64,000 nucleotides of DNA from Aliigemmobacter aestuarii (GCF_004799285.1 NZ_SSND01000001.1:1054001-1118000), one strand, 5' to 3'. Shown: positions 44,525 through 54,008, counted from the first letter of the stretch. Notes: generated from the letters alone by a model not told the origin. Numbers and translations: made by a program.

Positions 44525-46552
44525 ATGCGATTCCCGCGCGCCCTTGTCGTGACCGCCGCGTTTCTGGCGGCCGCGATTCTGGCCATCCTTGCCGCCTTCC
44601 TTACCGCACTCGGGATCGAAGGCCGCTCTGCCTCGGTGGTGAACACCCGCCTGCTGAATGACGGCATCACCTGGGTCACGGTCGAACCCGATGGCCTTAA
44701 GCTTTACATGCGCGGCACCGCCCCGAACGAAGCGGCGCGCTTTCGCGCGGTCAACCTGGCCGGCAGCGTGATCGACGCCTCGCGGGTGCGCGACGAGCTT
44801 GAGGTGACGCCGGTCCGCGCGATCGAGGCACCGCGCTTTTCGGTCGAGATGCTGCGAAACGACGACGGTCTGCAACTGATCGGGCTTCTGCCCGCGGGGA
44901 TCGGCGGGGCCGATCCGGTGGCCGTGCTGACGCAGGAGGCGGAAAACCTGGCCTCGGGGCTGACCGTCACCGACATGCTGGAAACCGCCGCCTTCCCCGC
45001 CCCCGAAGGATGGGAAGAGGCCCTGGGATACGGCCTGACCGCGCTACGGATGCTGCCGCGGTCCAAGATCTCGGTCGCGGTGGATTCCGTGGCCATCACA
45101 GCGATCTCGGACAGCGAAAGCGAAAAGCGCAGGCTGGAATCCGAACTGGCGCGGCTGAAGCCCGAAGGCTTGCCGGTCAGGATCGACATCTCGGCCCCGC
45201 GGCCGGTTCTGACACCCTTCACGCTGCGCTTCATCATCGATGACTCCGGCGCAAGGTTCGATGCTTGTTCGGCCGATACCGAACGCGCCAGAAACCGGAT
45301 CATCGCCGCCGCGGTGGCCGCCGGCGCCGAAGGCAAGGCGCCCTGCACCATCGGGCTTGGCGTGCCCAGCCCGTCTTGGTCCGAGGCCGCCGAAGCCGGG
45401 ATCAGGGCGGTCGCGGCGCTTGGCGCGGGGTCCTTCACCATGTCGGATGCGGATCTGACGCTTCAGGCCACCGAAACCACGTCGCAGGCCAGCTTCGACC
45501 GCGTCGTGGGCGACCTGCGCGCGGCGCTTCCCGATGTCTTCTCGTTGACCGCGATCCTGCCGCCGAAACCCTCGGCGACGCAGGAGGGGCCTGCGGAATT
45601 CACCGCCGTGCTGGGTGAAAACGGCCGGGTGGAGCTGCGCGGCCGCGTGACGGACGACCTGATGCAGAAGGCCGTCGACAGCTATGCCCGTGCGCAGTTC
45701 GGCGCCGACGAGGTCTATACCGCGACGCGACTTGACGAAAACCTGCCCGAAGGCTGGTCGATCCGCGTTCTGGCCGGGCTGGAAAGCCTGGCCGAACTGG
45801 CCGAGGGCAGCCTTCTGGTGCGGGCCGACCTTGTCGAGGTCAAGGGCATCACCGGATCGCAGGGCGCCCGCGCCCGGATCACGCAGGTCCTGTCGGACAA
45901 GCTGGGCCAGGGCCAGTCGTTCCGGGTCAACGTCACCTATGACGAAAAGCGCGACCCGCTGGCGGCGCTGCCCACGCCCGAGGAATGTCTGGCCGAGATT
46001 AATGCGGCGATGACCCGCCGCAAGATCACCTTCGCCCCCGGCTCGACCGAGATTGACGCGGACGCGAACCAGACGATGGATGCGCTGGCCGAGATCCTGA
46101 AGACCTGCCCGGGCCTGCAACTGGAAATCGGCGGGCACACGGATTCGCAGGGGTCCGAAGAAGGCAACCGTGCACTCAGCCAGGCAAGGGCCGAAGCCGT
46201 GCTGATCGCGCTGCAGGGACGGCGCGCGCCGGTGGAGCTGATGACCGCCGTGGGCTATGGCGAGACGCGCCCGATCGCCGACAACGGCACCGAAGAGGGC
46301 CGCGAGGCCAATCGCCGGATCGAATTCACGCTTCTCGGCGGCACCGCCCCGGACGCGGTGGAAACCGAATCGGGCGGCGAGGCGGCGGGCGAAGATGCCA
46401 CCGCCACGGCCGGAACACCCGCGGAACCGCCCGCAACCGATCAGACCGCAGCCGATCAAATCGCAGACGGGGACGGCCCCGACTTCTCGAACGACGACAG
46501 CCCCTCGGTCGCGCCGACCGAACCCACGATCCGCCCCCGCAAGCGCCCGTAA
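44525..46552 (+). CDS. OmpA-family protein with BON-like domains
   Basis: About 675 residues from ATG 44525 (GAAGG ribosome binding site; ATG 44501 is an alternative). The N-terminal membrane segment is MRFPRALVVTAAFLAAAILA. Repeated alpha/beta units (about 30-460) carry BON-like folds. An OmpA C-terminal peptidoglycan-binding domain follows (TFAPGSTEIDADANQTMD, LEIGGHTDSQGSEEGNRALS, GYGETRPIADN). The tail is Glu/Ala/Pro-rich. It probably links the inner membrane to the cell wall. The next gene is a small membrane protein 21 bases downstream. Confidence 0.9.
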   Translation: MRFPRALVVTAAFLAAAILAILAAFLTALGIEGRSASVVNTRLLNDGITWVTVEPDGLKLYMRGTAPNEAARFRAVNLAGSVIDASRVRDELEVTPVRAIEAPRFSVEMLRNDDGLQLIGLLPAGIGGADPVAVLTQEAENLASGLTVTDMLETAAFPAPEGWEEALGYGLTALRMLPRSKISVAVDSVAITAISDSESEKRRLESELARLKPEGLPVRIDISAPRPVLTPFTLRFIIDDSGARFDACSADTERARNRIIAAAVAAGAEGKAPCTIGLGVPSPSWSEAAEAGIRAVAALGAGSFTMSDADLTLQATETTSQASFDRVVGDLRAALPDVFSLTAILPPKPSATQEGPAEFTAVLGENGRVELRGRVTDDLMQKAVDSYARAQFGADEVYTATRLDENLPEGWSIRVLAGLESLAELAEGSLLVRADLVEVKGITGSQGARARITQVLSDKLGQGQSFRVNVTYDEKRDPLAALPTPEECLAEINAAMTRRKITFAPGSTEIDADANQTMDALAEILKTCPGLQLEIGGHTDSQGSEEGNRALSQARAEAVLIALQGRRAPVELMTAVGYGETRPIADNGTEEGREANRRIEFTLLGGTAPDAVETESGGEAAGEDATATAGTPAEPPATDQTAADQIADGDGPDFSNDDSPSVAPTEPTIRPRKRP

Positions 46553-46573
46553 GTCCCGCGAAAGGCAAAGGCC

Positions 46574-46903
46574 ATGAACCGTATCGAATTCATTATCGCC
46601 ACGGCCATCATCCTGATGATCGCCTTTTCGCTGGGTTGGTTCGCGCATTGGCTGGTGCATCGTTTCCGCCGCGTGGCGGGGGCCGAGATGGGCGAGTTGG
46701 ACCAGCTGGCCCAGGCCCTGCACGAGGCCGAGGAAACCCGCGACCAGGCGATCATCTACCTGGAACAGCGCGAGGCCGAACTGACCAACCAGATCGCCCA
46801 GACCGAAGCCGAACTGCGGGCAGCGATGGAGGGCCTGCGCGACGCCCGGCACGAGGCCGAGGAGATGCGGGCCTATATCGAACGGATGCACGCGAATTCC
46901 TGA
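46574..46903 (+). CDS. Small membrane-anchored coiled-coil protein
   Basis: 109 residues: one N-terminal membrane helix (about 7-29), then a highly charged helical region rich in Glu, Ala and Arg (LDQLAQALHEAEETRDQAI and following), strongly predicted coiled coil to the end. It follows the OmpA-like gene and may act in the same envelope complex (inference). No named family recognised. Confidence 0.75.
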   Translation: MNRIEFIIATAIILMIAFSLGWFAHWLVHRFRRVAGAEMGELDQLAQALHEAEETRDQAIIYLEQREAELTNQIAQTEAELRAAMEGLRDARHEAEEMRAYIERMHANS

Positions 46904-47014
46904 TCCGGTCGGAGCGGGTTCCTGACGCGCAGGAAAACGGCTGACTGCCCCCTGCCCGCCATCCGCCCCCTTCACCGCCCCGAAAATCCCGGCCGGAAAG
47001 AAGCAAGGCCGCGC

Positions 47015-47809
47015 TCAGAGCCCCGCCAGCAGCGTGTCTATCAGCGCGCTTTCCGGCTGCGCAAGATCGTCGATGACATCGAAATGATGCCTTCCCGGCG
47101 CGACCGTCCAGGGGCAGGACCATGCCTCGGACAGGGTCCGCGCCTGCCACAGGAACGACGGCCGTTCCTGCCCGCCGACCCAGACATGGGCCTCGGTGCC
47201 CGGTGTCAGCGCCAGCCGCGCGGGGCTTTGCGCCGCACATTCGGCTGCATCCAGCCGCAGCTTTTCGTTCATCGAGGTCTGCATCAAGGGGACGAGATCG
47301 GCGAGGGGCGAGATCGGAACGACCCGCGCGGGCGCCTGCGGCAGCACGATGTCGCGGCACCCCATCCGGGCGGAAAGATGCCCCCCCGCCGAATGGCCGG
47401 TGACGACCACAGGGCCAGGCACCAGCGCCTGCACCGCGCGGATGGCGTCGGCGATCTCGGCCGTCATCCGGGTGATCCGCGCCTCGGGTGCCAGCGTGTA
47501 GGACGGCATGGCGCAGGCCCAGCCCCGCGCCAGCGCACCCGCCGCCAGATGCGACCAGGTCTCGCGCCCGAAGGCCAGCCAGTATCCGCCATGGACAAAG
47601 ACCATCACACCGCGCGGCGTGGCTTCGGGCAGGAACAGGTCAAACCGGTTTCTCTCACCGCTGCCATAGGACCGGTCAAGCAGCGCCCGTGCCCCCAAGG
47701 CCGCGCGGAAGGCGGCGGCCTCGGCCTGCCAGCGCGGCGGATAGGCGTCAGCCCCCGGAATGAAGGCCCCGTTGGCATAGGCGCGGTCCATCTCGGCTTG
47801 ATAGGTCAT
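47015..47809 (-). CDS. Alpha/beta hydrolase, kynurenine formamidase-like
   Basis: 264 residues. The motif HGGYW (residue 73) and nucleophile Ser140 in GHSAGGH match the arylformamidase-type (animal AFMID) alpha/beta hydrolases, with a C-terminal catalytic His in GRHHFDVIDDL. Assignment as an N-formylkynurenine hydrolase is by motif only; no tryptophan-degradation gene is nearby. Its start is divergent from the SSADH gene, leaving 107 bases with several palindromes. Confidence 0.85.
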   Translation of the reverse strand: MTYQAEMDRAYANGAFIPGADAYPPRWQAEAAAFRAALGARALLDRSYGSGERNRFDLFLPEATPRGVMVFVHGGYWLAFGRETWSHLAAGALARGWACAMPSYTLAPEARITRMTAEIADAIRAVQALVPGPVVVTGHSAGGHLSARMGCRDIVLPQAPARVVPISPLADLVPLMQTSMNEKLRLDAAECAAQSPARLALTPGTEAHVWVGGQERPSFLWQARTLSEAWSCPWTVAPGRHHFDVIDDLAQPESALIDTLLAGL

Positions 47810-47916
47810 GTCACTTCCGGAATTTGATCAAAAATCTGGCATGCTGCGCCAGTGTAAACTGGACATTGCCCCGTGCGCCATGCTTTGCATGATCCAACCC
47901 GAATTTGGAGGCCCCC
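47810..47916. promoter_or_regulatory. Divergent promoter region with palindromes
   Basis: Contains TTTGATCAAA (47823-47832, perfect), CTGGC-n7-GCCAG (47836-47852) and ATGC-TTT-GCAT near 47880. It serves the hydrolase (minus) and SSADH (plus). No confident -10/-35 pair was found, and no regulator can be named. Confidence 0.35.
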
Positions 47917-49395
47917 ATGCTTGATACCGCGACCGACCTGCGTTCGATGCTGAAAGACCCCTCGCTTCTGGCCACCAAGGCCTATGTTGCGGGTGAATGG
48001 ATCGACGCCGACGATGGCACGACCTTTGCCGTCAACAACCCCGCCCGGGGCGATGACATCTGTCAGGTCCCGAACCTGGGCCGCGCCGAGACCGCCCGCG
48101 CCATCGCGGCCGCACAGGCCGCGATGAAGGACTGGGCGGCACGCACCGCCAAGGAGCGCGCCAACATCCTGCGCAAGTGGTTCAACCTGATGATGGAGAA
48201 CCAGGACGACCTGGGCGCGATCCTGACCGCCGAGATGGGCAAGCCCCTGGCCGAGGCGAAGGGCGAGATCGCCTATGGCGCCTCTTTCATCGAGTGGTTC
48301 GCCGAAGAGGCCAAGCGCGTCTATGGCGAGACGATTCCCGGCCACCAGCCCGACAAGCGGATCACCGTGATCCGCCAGCCGATCGGCGTCGTGGGCTCGA
48401 TCACGCCGTGGAACTTCCCCAATGCGATGATCACCCGCAAATGCGGCCCGGCGCTGGCCGTGGGCTGCGGCTTTGTCGCGCGCCCCGCGGCAGAGACGCC
48501 CCTTTCGGCGCTGGCGCTGGCCGTTCTGGCGGAACGCGCGGGCCTGCCCAAGGGCATCTTCAGCGTGATCACCTCGAAACGGTCCTCGGACATCGGCAAG
48601 GAATTCTGCGAGAACCCGCTGGTGCGGAAACTGACCTTCACCGGGTCGACCGAAGTGGGGCGCATCCTGCTCCGCCAGGCCGCCGATCAGGTGATGAAGT
48701 GCAGCATGGAACTGGGCGGCAACGCGCCCTTCATCGTGTTCGACGACGCCGACCTGGATGCCGCCGTCGCGGGCGCGATGATGTCGAAGTTCCGCAACAA
48801 CGGCCAGACCTGCGTCTGTGCGAACCGCATCTATGTGCAGGCCGGGGTTTATGACGCCTTCGCCGCCAAGCTGCGCGAGGCGGTGGCCAAGTCCCGTGTT
48901 GGCGACGGCCTGAAGGAAGACGTGCAGTTCGGCCCGCTGGTCAACATGGCGGCGGTCGAGAAGGTCCAGGAACACATCGCCGATGCCACCGCCAAGGGCG
49001 CACAGGTCATCCTGGGCGGCGACCGGCATGAAAAGGGTGGCAACTTCTTCCAGCCGACGATCCTGACCGGCGTGACCGACGAGATGGTCGTGACGAACGA
49101 GGAAACCTTTGGCCCGGTCGCGCCGCTTTACCGCTTCGAGACCGAAGAGGAAGTGGTCGCCAAGGCCAACAACACGATCTTCGGCCTGGCCGCCTATTTC
49201 TACGCCCGCGACATCGGCCGCGTGACCCGCGTTCAGGAAGCGCTGGAATACGGCATCGTCGGCGTGAACACCGGCATCATCTCGACCGAGGTCGCGCCCT
49301 TCGGCGGCGTGAAGCAATCCGGCCTTGGCCGCGAAGGCAGCCGCCACGGGATGGAGGACTATCTGGAGATGAAATACATCTGCCTGTCGATCTGA
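47917..49395 (+). CDS. gabD: Succinate-semialdehyde dehydrogenase (NADP+)
   Basis: 492 residues. An ALDH with PWNFPNAMITRKCGPAL, FTGSTEVGRILL, Glu in MELGGNAP, catalytic Cys in NNGQTCVCANR and the C-terminal KQSGLGREGS, which match GabD/SSADH. It converts succinate semialdehyde to succinate in the GABA shunt, or acts on related semialdehydes. The start at 47917 follows TTGGAGG. gabT is not adjacent. Confidence 0.92.
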   Translation: MLDTATDLRSMLKDPSLLATKAYVAGEWIDADDGTTFAVNNPARGDDICQVPNLGRAETARAIAAAQAAMKDWAARTAKERANILRKWFNLMMENQDDLGAILTAEMGKPLAEAKGEIAYGASFIEWFAEEAKRVYGETIPGHQPDKRITVIRQPIGVVGSITPWNFPNAMITRKCGPALAVGCGFVARPAAETPLSALALAVLAERAGLPKGIFSVITSKRSSDIGKEFCENPLVRKLTFTGSTEVGRILLRQAADQVMKCSMELGGNAPFIVFDDADLDAAVAGAMMSKFRNNGQTCVCANRIYVQAGVYDAFAAKLREAVAKSRVGDGLKEDVQFGPLVNMAAVEKVQEHIADATAKGAQVILGGDRHEKGGNFFQPTILTGVTDEMVVTNEETFGPVAPLYRFETEEEVVAKANNTIFGLAAYFYARDIGRVTRVQEALEYGIVGVNTGIISTEVAPFGGVKQSGLGREGSRHGMEDYLEMKYICLSI

Positions 49396-49419
49396 TCCCG
49401 GCAGAGGGAACATGGGCGA

Positions 49420-49447
49420 GGGGCGCGGTCGGCAACGGCTGCGCCCC
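49420..49447 (+). terminator. Possible terminator after gabD
   Basis: GGGGCGC pairs with GCGCCCC across a 14-base loop, then cgtcattt. It is 24 bases after the gabD stop. The loop is long and the T-tract weak. Confidence 0.4.
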
Positions 49448-49490
49448 CGTCATTTCGGGCCCTCAGGTCGGAACATGCCGCTGATCGCGG

Positions 49491-50453
49491 TCAGGTCCGA
49501 TCCAGCCGATAGAACCTGTCCGTCGTGCGGGGCTGCCACAGGACGGCCCCGGCGGCGCGGATGGCTTCGGCAAGGCGGGTGCCCAGAAAGGCGGGCGGCG
49601 GTCGCACCGGGCGGAACCCGGCGGCGCGGGCGATCCGGTCAAGCGTGTCGGGCGTGAAGGCGTTCAGATGTTCCAGCGGCTGAACGCGGTGAAACTGGTC
49701 AAAGCCTTGCGGGACGGTGCTTCCCCGGCAATCGGGCACGGCAAGGAACAGTGCACCGCCGGGGCGGGTCAGCGCGGCGATCCGGTGCAGGACGGGCAGC
49801 GGGTCGGGCAGATGTTCCAGCACCTGATCCAGAACCACGGCATCAAAAGGCGGCTCTCCTGCCTGTTCCAGCGCTGCAAGGTCGGGATAAATCACGGCGC
49901 CGCGCCCGGTTGCGTCTTGCGGGCGCGTGGCGCTTGGCTCCACGCCGACCACCCTGCACCCAAGCGCCGTTGCAGCCACCATCGTGCCACCGGCCCCTGC
50001 CCCGTAATCCAGCACCCCCGGCACCCCGGCCCCCCGCCCCCGTTGCGACCCGGCAATCGCCAGAAGCCGCAGAACGAGGCGAAGCCTGCGGCGGGCGTCT
50101 CGGGCGGTTTCGTCGGGTCCGGCTTGCCGGTGCGCCTCTTCAAAGCGCCGCGCCTGCGCGGCATCCGCCCATTGACCGTAAAGCCGCAGAAGACCGGCCG
50201 CGTTCAGGACGCGGCGGTGATAAGTCATTCCGCAGTCCCCGCAGCGGCAGAGCCGGAAGGATTCGCCCGTCAGCGACAGGGGGGAAAAGCCGGAATAGTG
50301 AAAGGCGGCCAGATGCCCGGCCACGTCCGGGTCGTCAAACCGGCCCTGCCAAAGGGATTCGGGCCTGTCCGCACCGCAGAGGGGGCAGGCGCGATCCTCA
50401 AACCCAGGTCGCAGGCATCCGGCCTCTGTCTTCCGCTTGCCGCCTTGCGCCAT
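49491..50453 (-). CDS. SAM-dependent methyltransferase with N-terminal Cys4 zinc site
   Basis: 320 residues. The N-terminus has CPLCGAD and CRCGDCGMTYHRR, a probable zinc-binding pair. The C-terminal class I methyltransferase domain has the SAM-binding VLDYGAGAGGTMVAATALGC, DAVVLDQVLEHLPDP, and RPGGALFLAVPD. This layout is seen in sugar-related C-methyltransferases and uncharacterised methyltransferases. ATG 50453 is preferred; a GTG at 50525 would add 24 residues. Substrate unknown. Confidence 0.88.
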   Translation of the reverse strand: MAQGGKRKTEAGCLRPGFEDRACPLCGADRPESLWQGRFDDPDVAGHLAAFHYSGFSPLSLTGESFRLCRCGDCGMTYHRRVLNAAGLLRLYGQWADAAQARRFEEAHRQAGPDETARDARRRLRLVLRLLAIAGSQRGRGAGVPGVLDYGAGAGGTMVAATALGCRVVGVEPSATRPQDATGRGAVIYPDLAALEQAGEPPFDAVVLDQVLEHLPDPLPVLHRIAALTRPGGALFLAVPDCRGSTVPQGFDQFHRVQPLEHLNAFTPDTLDRIARAAGFRPVRPPPAFLGTRLAEAIRAAGAVLWQPRTTDRFYRLDRT

Positions 50454-50680
50454 CTGTCGCCGCCCATGCCGCCTTCTCTTATTGACATGCGCATCCTGCG
50501 GCCTTCGCACAAGCCGATGCGACACTCTGCAGCGGCCTGCTATCCGATAACAAGGCGCCGATTTTGCCTAGCGGCGGGGGGGTACCCCATCTTGGCGGCA
50601 GGTTCGAAACGCAACCTGCCCATGGATCCGACAGCCCGCTGCGGCGTTGACCTGGGTGCCACCGAAAAGGAGCCTTTGAC

Positions 50681-51205
50681 ATGCTGCTCTCTGTCAAGTC
50701 GACCGCCATCGCCGCCGTTGCCGCCCTGGGGCTGGCCGCCAGTTCCGCCGCCCCGGCCCATGCCCTGGGCAAGAACGAACGCAACTTCCTCAAGGGTGTT
50801 GCCGCCGCCGTCATCGTGGGCGCGATCGTCAACGACATGAAGAAACAGCCCCGCGCCGTGACCCCGGCGCCGCAGCCGGGCTATGTGCCGCAGCCCGTCT
50901 ATACCCAGCCCGTCTATACCCAGCCCACCTATACCCAGCCGGGCCGGGTGATCGGGTCCACGCCCGCACATCAGTCGATCTATCACACCCCGGCGGCCAA
51001 GGCGTTCAACAGCTATCCGCCCCATGAACGGCGTCTGATCCAGCAGCGGCTGGCGGCCTACGGCTATTACCGCTCGGGCATCGACGGCGCCTTCGGCCCC
51101 GGCACCTACAACGCAGTCAACGCCTATGCCCGCGACGCCCGGATCGATGACCGGCTGGCCAGCATGAACGGCGTCTTCACGGTCTACGACAGCCTGATGC
51201 GCTGA
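50681..51205 (+). CDS. Secreted peptidoglycan-binding-domain protein with VYTQP repeats
   Basis: 174 residues: a signal peptide (ends APAHA), a Pro/Gln-rich linker with three near-identical 15-base units encoding VYTQP/TYTQP (about residues 74-88), then a PG_binding_1-like domain (RLIQQRLAAYGYYRSGIDGA) followed by FGPGTYNAVNAYARD. AAAAGGAG precedes the ATG. A strong terminator follows at 51305. Probable periplasmic or cell-wall protein. Confidence 0.88.
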   Translation: MLLSVKSTAIAAVAALGLAASSAAPAHALGKNERNFLKGVAAAVIVGAIVNDMKKQPRAVTPAPQPGYVPQPVYTQPVYTQPTYTQPGRVIGSTPAHQSIYHTPAAKAFNSYPPHERRLIQQRLAAYGYYRSGIDGAFGPGTYNAVNAYARDARIDDRLASMNGVFTVYDSLMR

Positions 51206-51304
51206 TCGTCCGGCACGGCCCGGCGGGCCATCCTGTCCCCGCCCACCGGGCCGCGCCGCCTGCATTTCCACCAAGGCCCTTTCAGACAGCCCTTTGAAAC
51301 CCGC

Positions 51305-51336
51305 CCCGCGCCGGATCTTCCCCAGTCCGGCGCGGG
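51305..51336 (+). terminator. Rho-independent terminator after the PG-binding protein
   Basis: CCCGCGCCGGA pairs with TCCGGCGCGGG (11 base pairs, 10-base loop) followed by ATTTTCTTT. It separates this gene from the sigma factor gene. Confidence 0.9.
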
Positions 51337-51390
51337 ATTTTCTTTGCCCCGGCCCAAGGATCGTGCGACGGGATGCGTCAGAGGATCACG

Positions 51391-51933
51391 ATGCTGATGG
51401 ATACGCCCGACGAAACCCTGGCCCAATCCGCCGCGAACGGGGACCGCGATGCCTTTGCGGTGCTTGTCGGTCGTCATTACGACCGGGTGCGCGGGCTGGC
51501 CTGGCGGCTGACCGGGAACGCTGCCGAGGCCGATGACCTGGCGCAGGATGTCTGTGCCGCGTTGCCCGCAAAGTTGCGCGGCTGGCGGGGCGAGGCGCGG
51601 TTTTCCACCTGGCTTTATCGCGTCGTCGTCAATGCCGCGCATGACCTGCGCCGCCGCAAGGCCACCCGCGCGAGGGCGGCCGAAGGCTGGGGCGACTGGG
51701 AAATCGCCCGGCAGGAAGCAATGGCCGAGGACCGCGCCGCACAGGATTGGCTGATGGCGGCGATGGCCCGGCTCAGCCCGGAACTGCGCGACACCGTCGC
51801 GCTGGTTCTGGGCGAGGACATGACACAGGCCGAAGCCGCCGCCGTTCTGGGCCTGTCCGAGGGCACGATCGCCTGGCGCATGTCCGAGGTGAAGAAACGG
51901 CTGCGCGCCCTTGCGGCGGAGGAGGTGAAATGA
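51391..51933 (+). CDS. ECF-type RNA polymerase sigma factor
   Basis: 180 residues with sigma-70 region 2 (LAWRLTGNAAEADDLAQDV, RFSTWLYRVVVNAAHDLRRR) and region 4 (LSPELRDTVALVLGEDMTQAEAAAVLGLSEGTIAWRM). It starts at 51391 with AGAGGA six bases upstream. The stop overlaps the next gene's ATG by four bases (ATGA), so it is coupled to the VWA protein gene, which may be its anti-sigma partner. Confidence 0.93.
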   Translation: MLMDTPDETLAQSAANGDRDAFAVLVGRHYDRVRGLAWRLTGNAAEADDLAQDVCAALPAKLRGWRGEARFSTWLYRVVVNAAHDLRRRKATRARAAEGWGDWEIARQEAMAEDRAAQDWLMAAMARLSPELRDTVALVLGEDMTQAEAAAVLGLSEGTIAWRMSEVKKRLRALAAEEVK

Positions 51934-53951
51934 GCGACGACGAGCTTGAGAAGCTGCGCGCCGCGCTGAAGGTCGCCCCCGCGACCGACACGGACCGGCG
52001 CGCCGAGGCGATCGCGCTGGCGATGAAGAATTTCGACCGGATGCAGGAGGCGGGCCAAGGATCCGCCGATCCCGCGCGTCACAATCAGGACCGCCTGACC
52101 GGGGCGGGGTTCCTGAATGGAGTGCGCGAGATGCTGAACCGCCTGACTTCCCGGCCCGTGCTGGGCCTGACCACCTCTGCCGCAGCCCTGCTGATCGGCT
52201 TCGGCGTGATCTATCCGCTGGTGAAATCCCCGACCGGCGTTCCGGTCGCGATCGAGGCCGAAGCGCCAGTGAAACCCGCCCCCGCCGAACCCGCACCGGT
52301 CGCCGAACCGGTGGCGCCTGATCCGGCACCGTCGCCCCCCGCCGCCGACGCGGATCGGGTACTGTCCGACGCGCCCGAGGCGGCGACGAGCTACCTCGTC
52401 GCCCCCGCGCCCAAGGCGATGGAGCGGCAGCGCGCGCTTGGCGCACCGGCCCCCCTTGCGGCGACCCGGTCGGAGGGCGCCGCGCCGATGGGCGTCGTCG
52501 CCGACACGGCCATGCCCGAGATGGACGCCCTTTCGGGGATGCCGGAGGAAAACACCGAAACTTTCGCCAACGCCGCGCCGAACCCGGTGAAGGTGACGGC
52601 CGAGGAACCGGTTTCCACCTTCTCGATCGACGTCGACACCGCCAGCTATGGCGTGATCCGTCAGAGCCTGACGATGGGCAGCCTGCCGCCGCCCGAGGCC
52701 GTCCGGGTGGAAGAAGTGGTGAACTACTTCCCCTACGGCTATCCGGCTCCGGGCGCAGAGGATGCGCCGTTCCGGTCCACAGTCACGGTGATGCCCACCC
52801 CCTGGAACGCGGGCACGCGGCTGGTGCATGTCGCCCTGCAGGGCCGGCTTCCCGCGATCGAGGATCGCCCGCCGCTCAATCTGGTGTTCCTGATCGACAC
52901 CTCTGGGTCCATGGAGGATCCGGCGAAACTGCCGTTGCTGAAGCAGTCCTTCGCGCTTCTGGTGAACCAGCTTCGGCCCGAGGACGAGGTGGCCATCGTC
53001 GCCTATGCCGGGTCGGCAGGCACCGTTCTGGAACCGACACCGGCGCGCGATGCAGGCAGGATCCTTGCCGCGCTCGACAATCTGGCGGCGGGCGGATCGA
53101 CGGCGGGGGCCGAGGGCCTGGAACTGGCCTATCGCGTGGCCGAAGGCATGGCCGGGGATGGCGAGGTTTCGCGCGTGATCCTGGCCACGGACGGGGATTT
53201 CAACGTGGGCGTCTCGGACCCCGAGGGCCTGACCGCCTATGTCGGGAAAAAGCGCGATGCGGGCACCTACCTGTCTGTCCTGGGCTTCGGCCGGGGCAAT
53301 CTGGACGACGCGACGATGCAGGCGCTGGCACAGAACGGCAATGGCCAGGCCGCCTATATCGACACCGCGCAGGAAGCGCGGAAGGTGCTGGTCGACCAGT
53401 TGACCGGTGCGCTGTTCCCGATTGCCGACGACGTGAAGATCCAGGTGGAGTGGAACCCCGCCGAGGTCGCGGAATACCGGCTGATCGGCTATGAAACCCG
53501 CGCCCTCGCGCGCGAGGATTTCAACAACGACCGGGTCGACGCGGGCGAGATCGGCGCCGGCCATTCGGTGACGGCGATCTACGAGATCACCGCGCCGGGA
53601 AGCGCCGCCCTGCGGAACGATCCGCTGCGCTATGGCACAGCCGAACCGCCTTTGGCCACGTCGGACGAACTGGGCTTCCTGCGGCTGCGCTACAAGGCAC
53701 CGGGCGAAAGCGAAAGCCGCCTGATCGAAACCCCGATCCTGCCCGGGACAGACGAGGCGGGCACCGAGGCGCGCTTTGCCGTGGCGATGGCGGGTTTCGG
53801 CCAGCTTCTGCGCGGGTCGGTCTATCTGGGTGATTGGGGATGGGACCAGGCGATCGAGCTTGCCCTGTCGGCGCGGGGCGACGATCCCTTCGGCTACCGG
53901 ATCGAGGCGGTGAACCTGATGCGGATGGCCAAGGCGCTGGACGCGCGCTGA
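51930..53951 (+). CDS. Membrane VWA-domain protein (YfbK-like), putative anti-sigma partner
   Basis: 673 residues: a cytoplasmic N-terminus of about 75 residues (MSDDELEKLRAALKVAP), one membrane helix (77-97), a Pro/Ala/Glu-rich linker (about 100-225), the YfbK N-terminal domain (VSTFSIDVDTASYGVIRQSL, VVNYFPYGYP), a VWA domain with a full MIDAS (D323TSGSM), and the DUF3520 C-terminal region ending RIEAVNLMRMAKALD. The N-terminal cytoplasmic part plus one helix resembles anti-sigma topology. It probably senses envelope state through the VWA domain (inference). Confidence 0.9.
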   Translation: MSDDELEKLRAALKVAPATDTDRRAEAIALAMKNFDRMQEAGQGSADPARHNQDRLTGAGFLNGVREMLNRLTSRPVLGLTTSAAALLIGFGVIYPLVKSPTGVPVAIEAEAPVKPAPAEPAPVAEPVAPDPAPSPPAADADRVLSDAPEAATSYLVAPAPKAMERQRALGAPAPLAATRSEGAAPMGVVADTAMPEMDALSGMPEENTETFANAAPNPVKVTAEEPVSTFSIDVDTASYGVIRQSLTMGSLPPPEAVRVEEVVNYFPYGYPAPGAEDAPFRSTVTVMPTPWNAGTRLVHVALQGRLPAIEDRPPLNLVFLIDTSGSMEDPAKLPLLKQSFALLVNQLRPEDEVAIVAYAGSAGTVLEPTPARDAGRILAALDNLAAGGSTAGAEGLELAYRVAEGMAGDGEVSRVILATDGDFNVGVSDPEGLTAYVGKKRDAGTYLSVLGFGRGNLDDATMQALAQNGNGQAAYIDTAQEARKVLVDQLTGALFPIADDVKIQVEWNPAEVAEYRLIGYETRALAREDFNNDRVDAGEIGAGHSVTAIYEITAPGSAALRNDPLRYGTAEPPLATSDELGFLRLRYKAPGESESRLIETPILPGTDEAGTEARFAVAMAGFGQLLRGSVYLGDWGWDQAIELALSARGDDPFGYRIEAVNLMRMAKALDAR

Positions 53952-53974
53952 ACCCGTCACCGGCACCCCTCACT

Positions 53975-54008
53975 CAGGCGCGGCGGCCCCACCCCCGGTG
54001 CCGCCGCG
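53975..54008 (+). terminator. Stem-loop after the VWA gene
   Basis: GGCGCGGCGGC pairs with GCCGCCGCGCC (11 base pairs) around a 12-base loop, 23 bases after the VWA stop. No T-run follows. Confidence 0.55.

Noticed and set aside
47823-47832. TTTGATCAAA near gabD as an FNR site
   Set aside because: The FNR consensus needs TTGAT-N4-ATCAA. Here the half-sites overlap without the four-base spacer.
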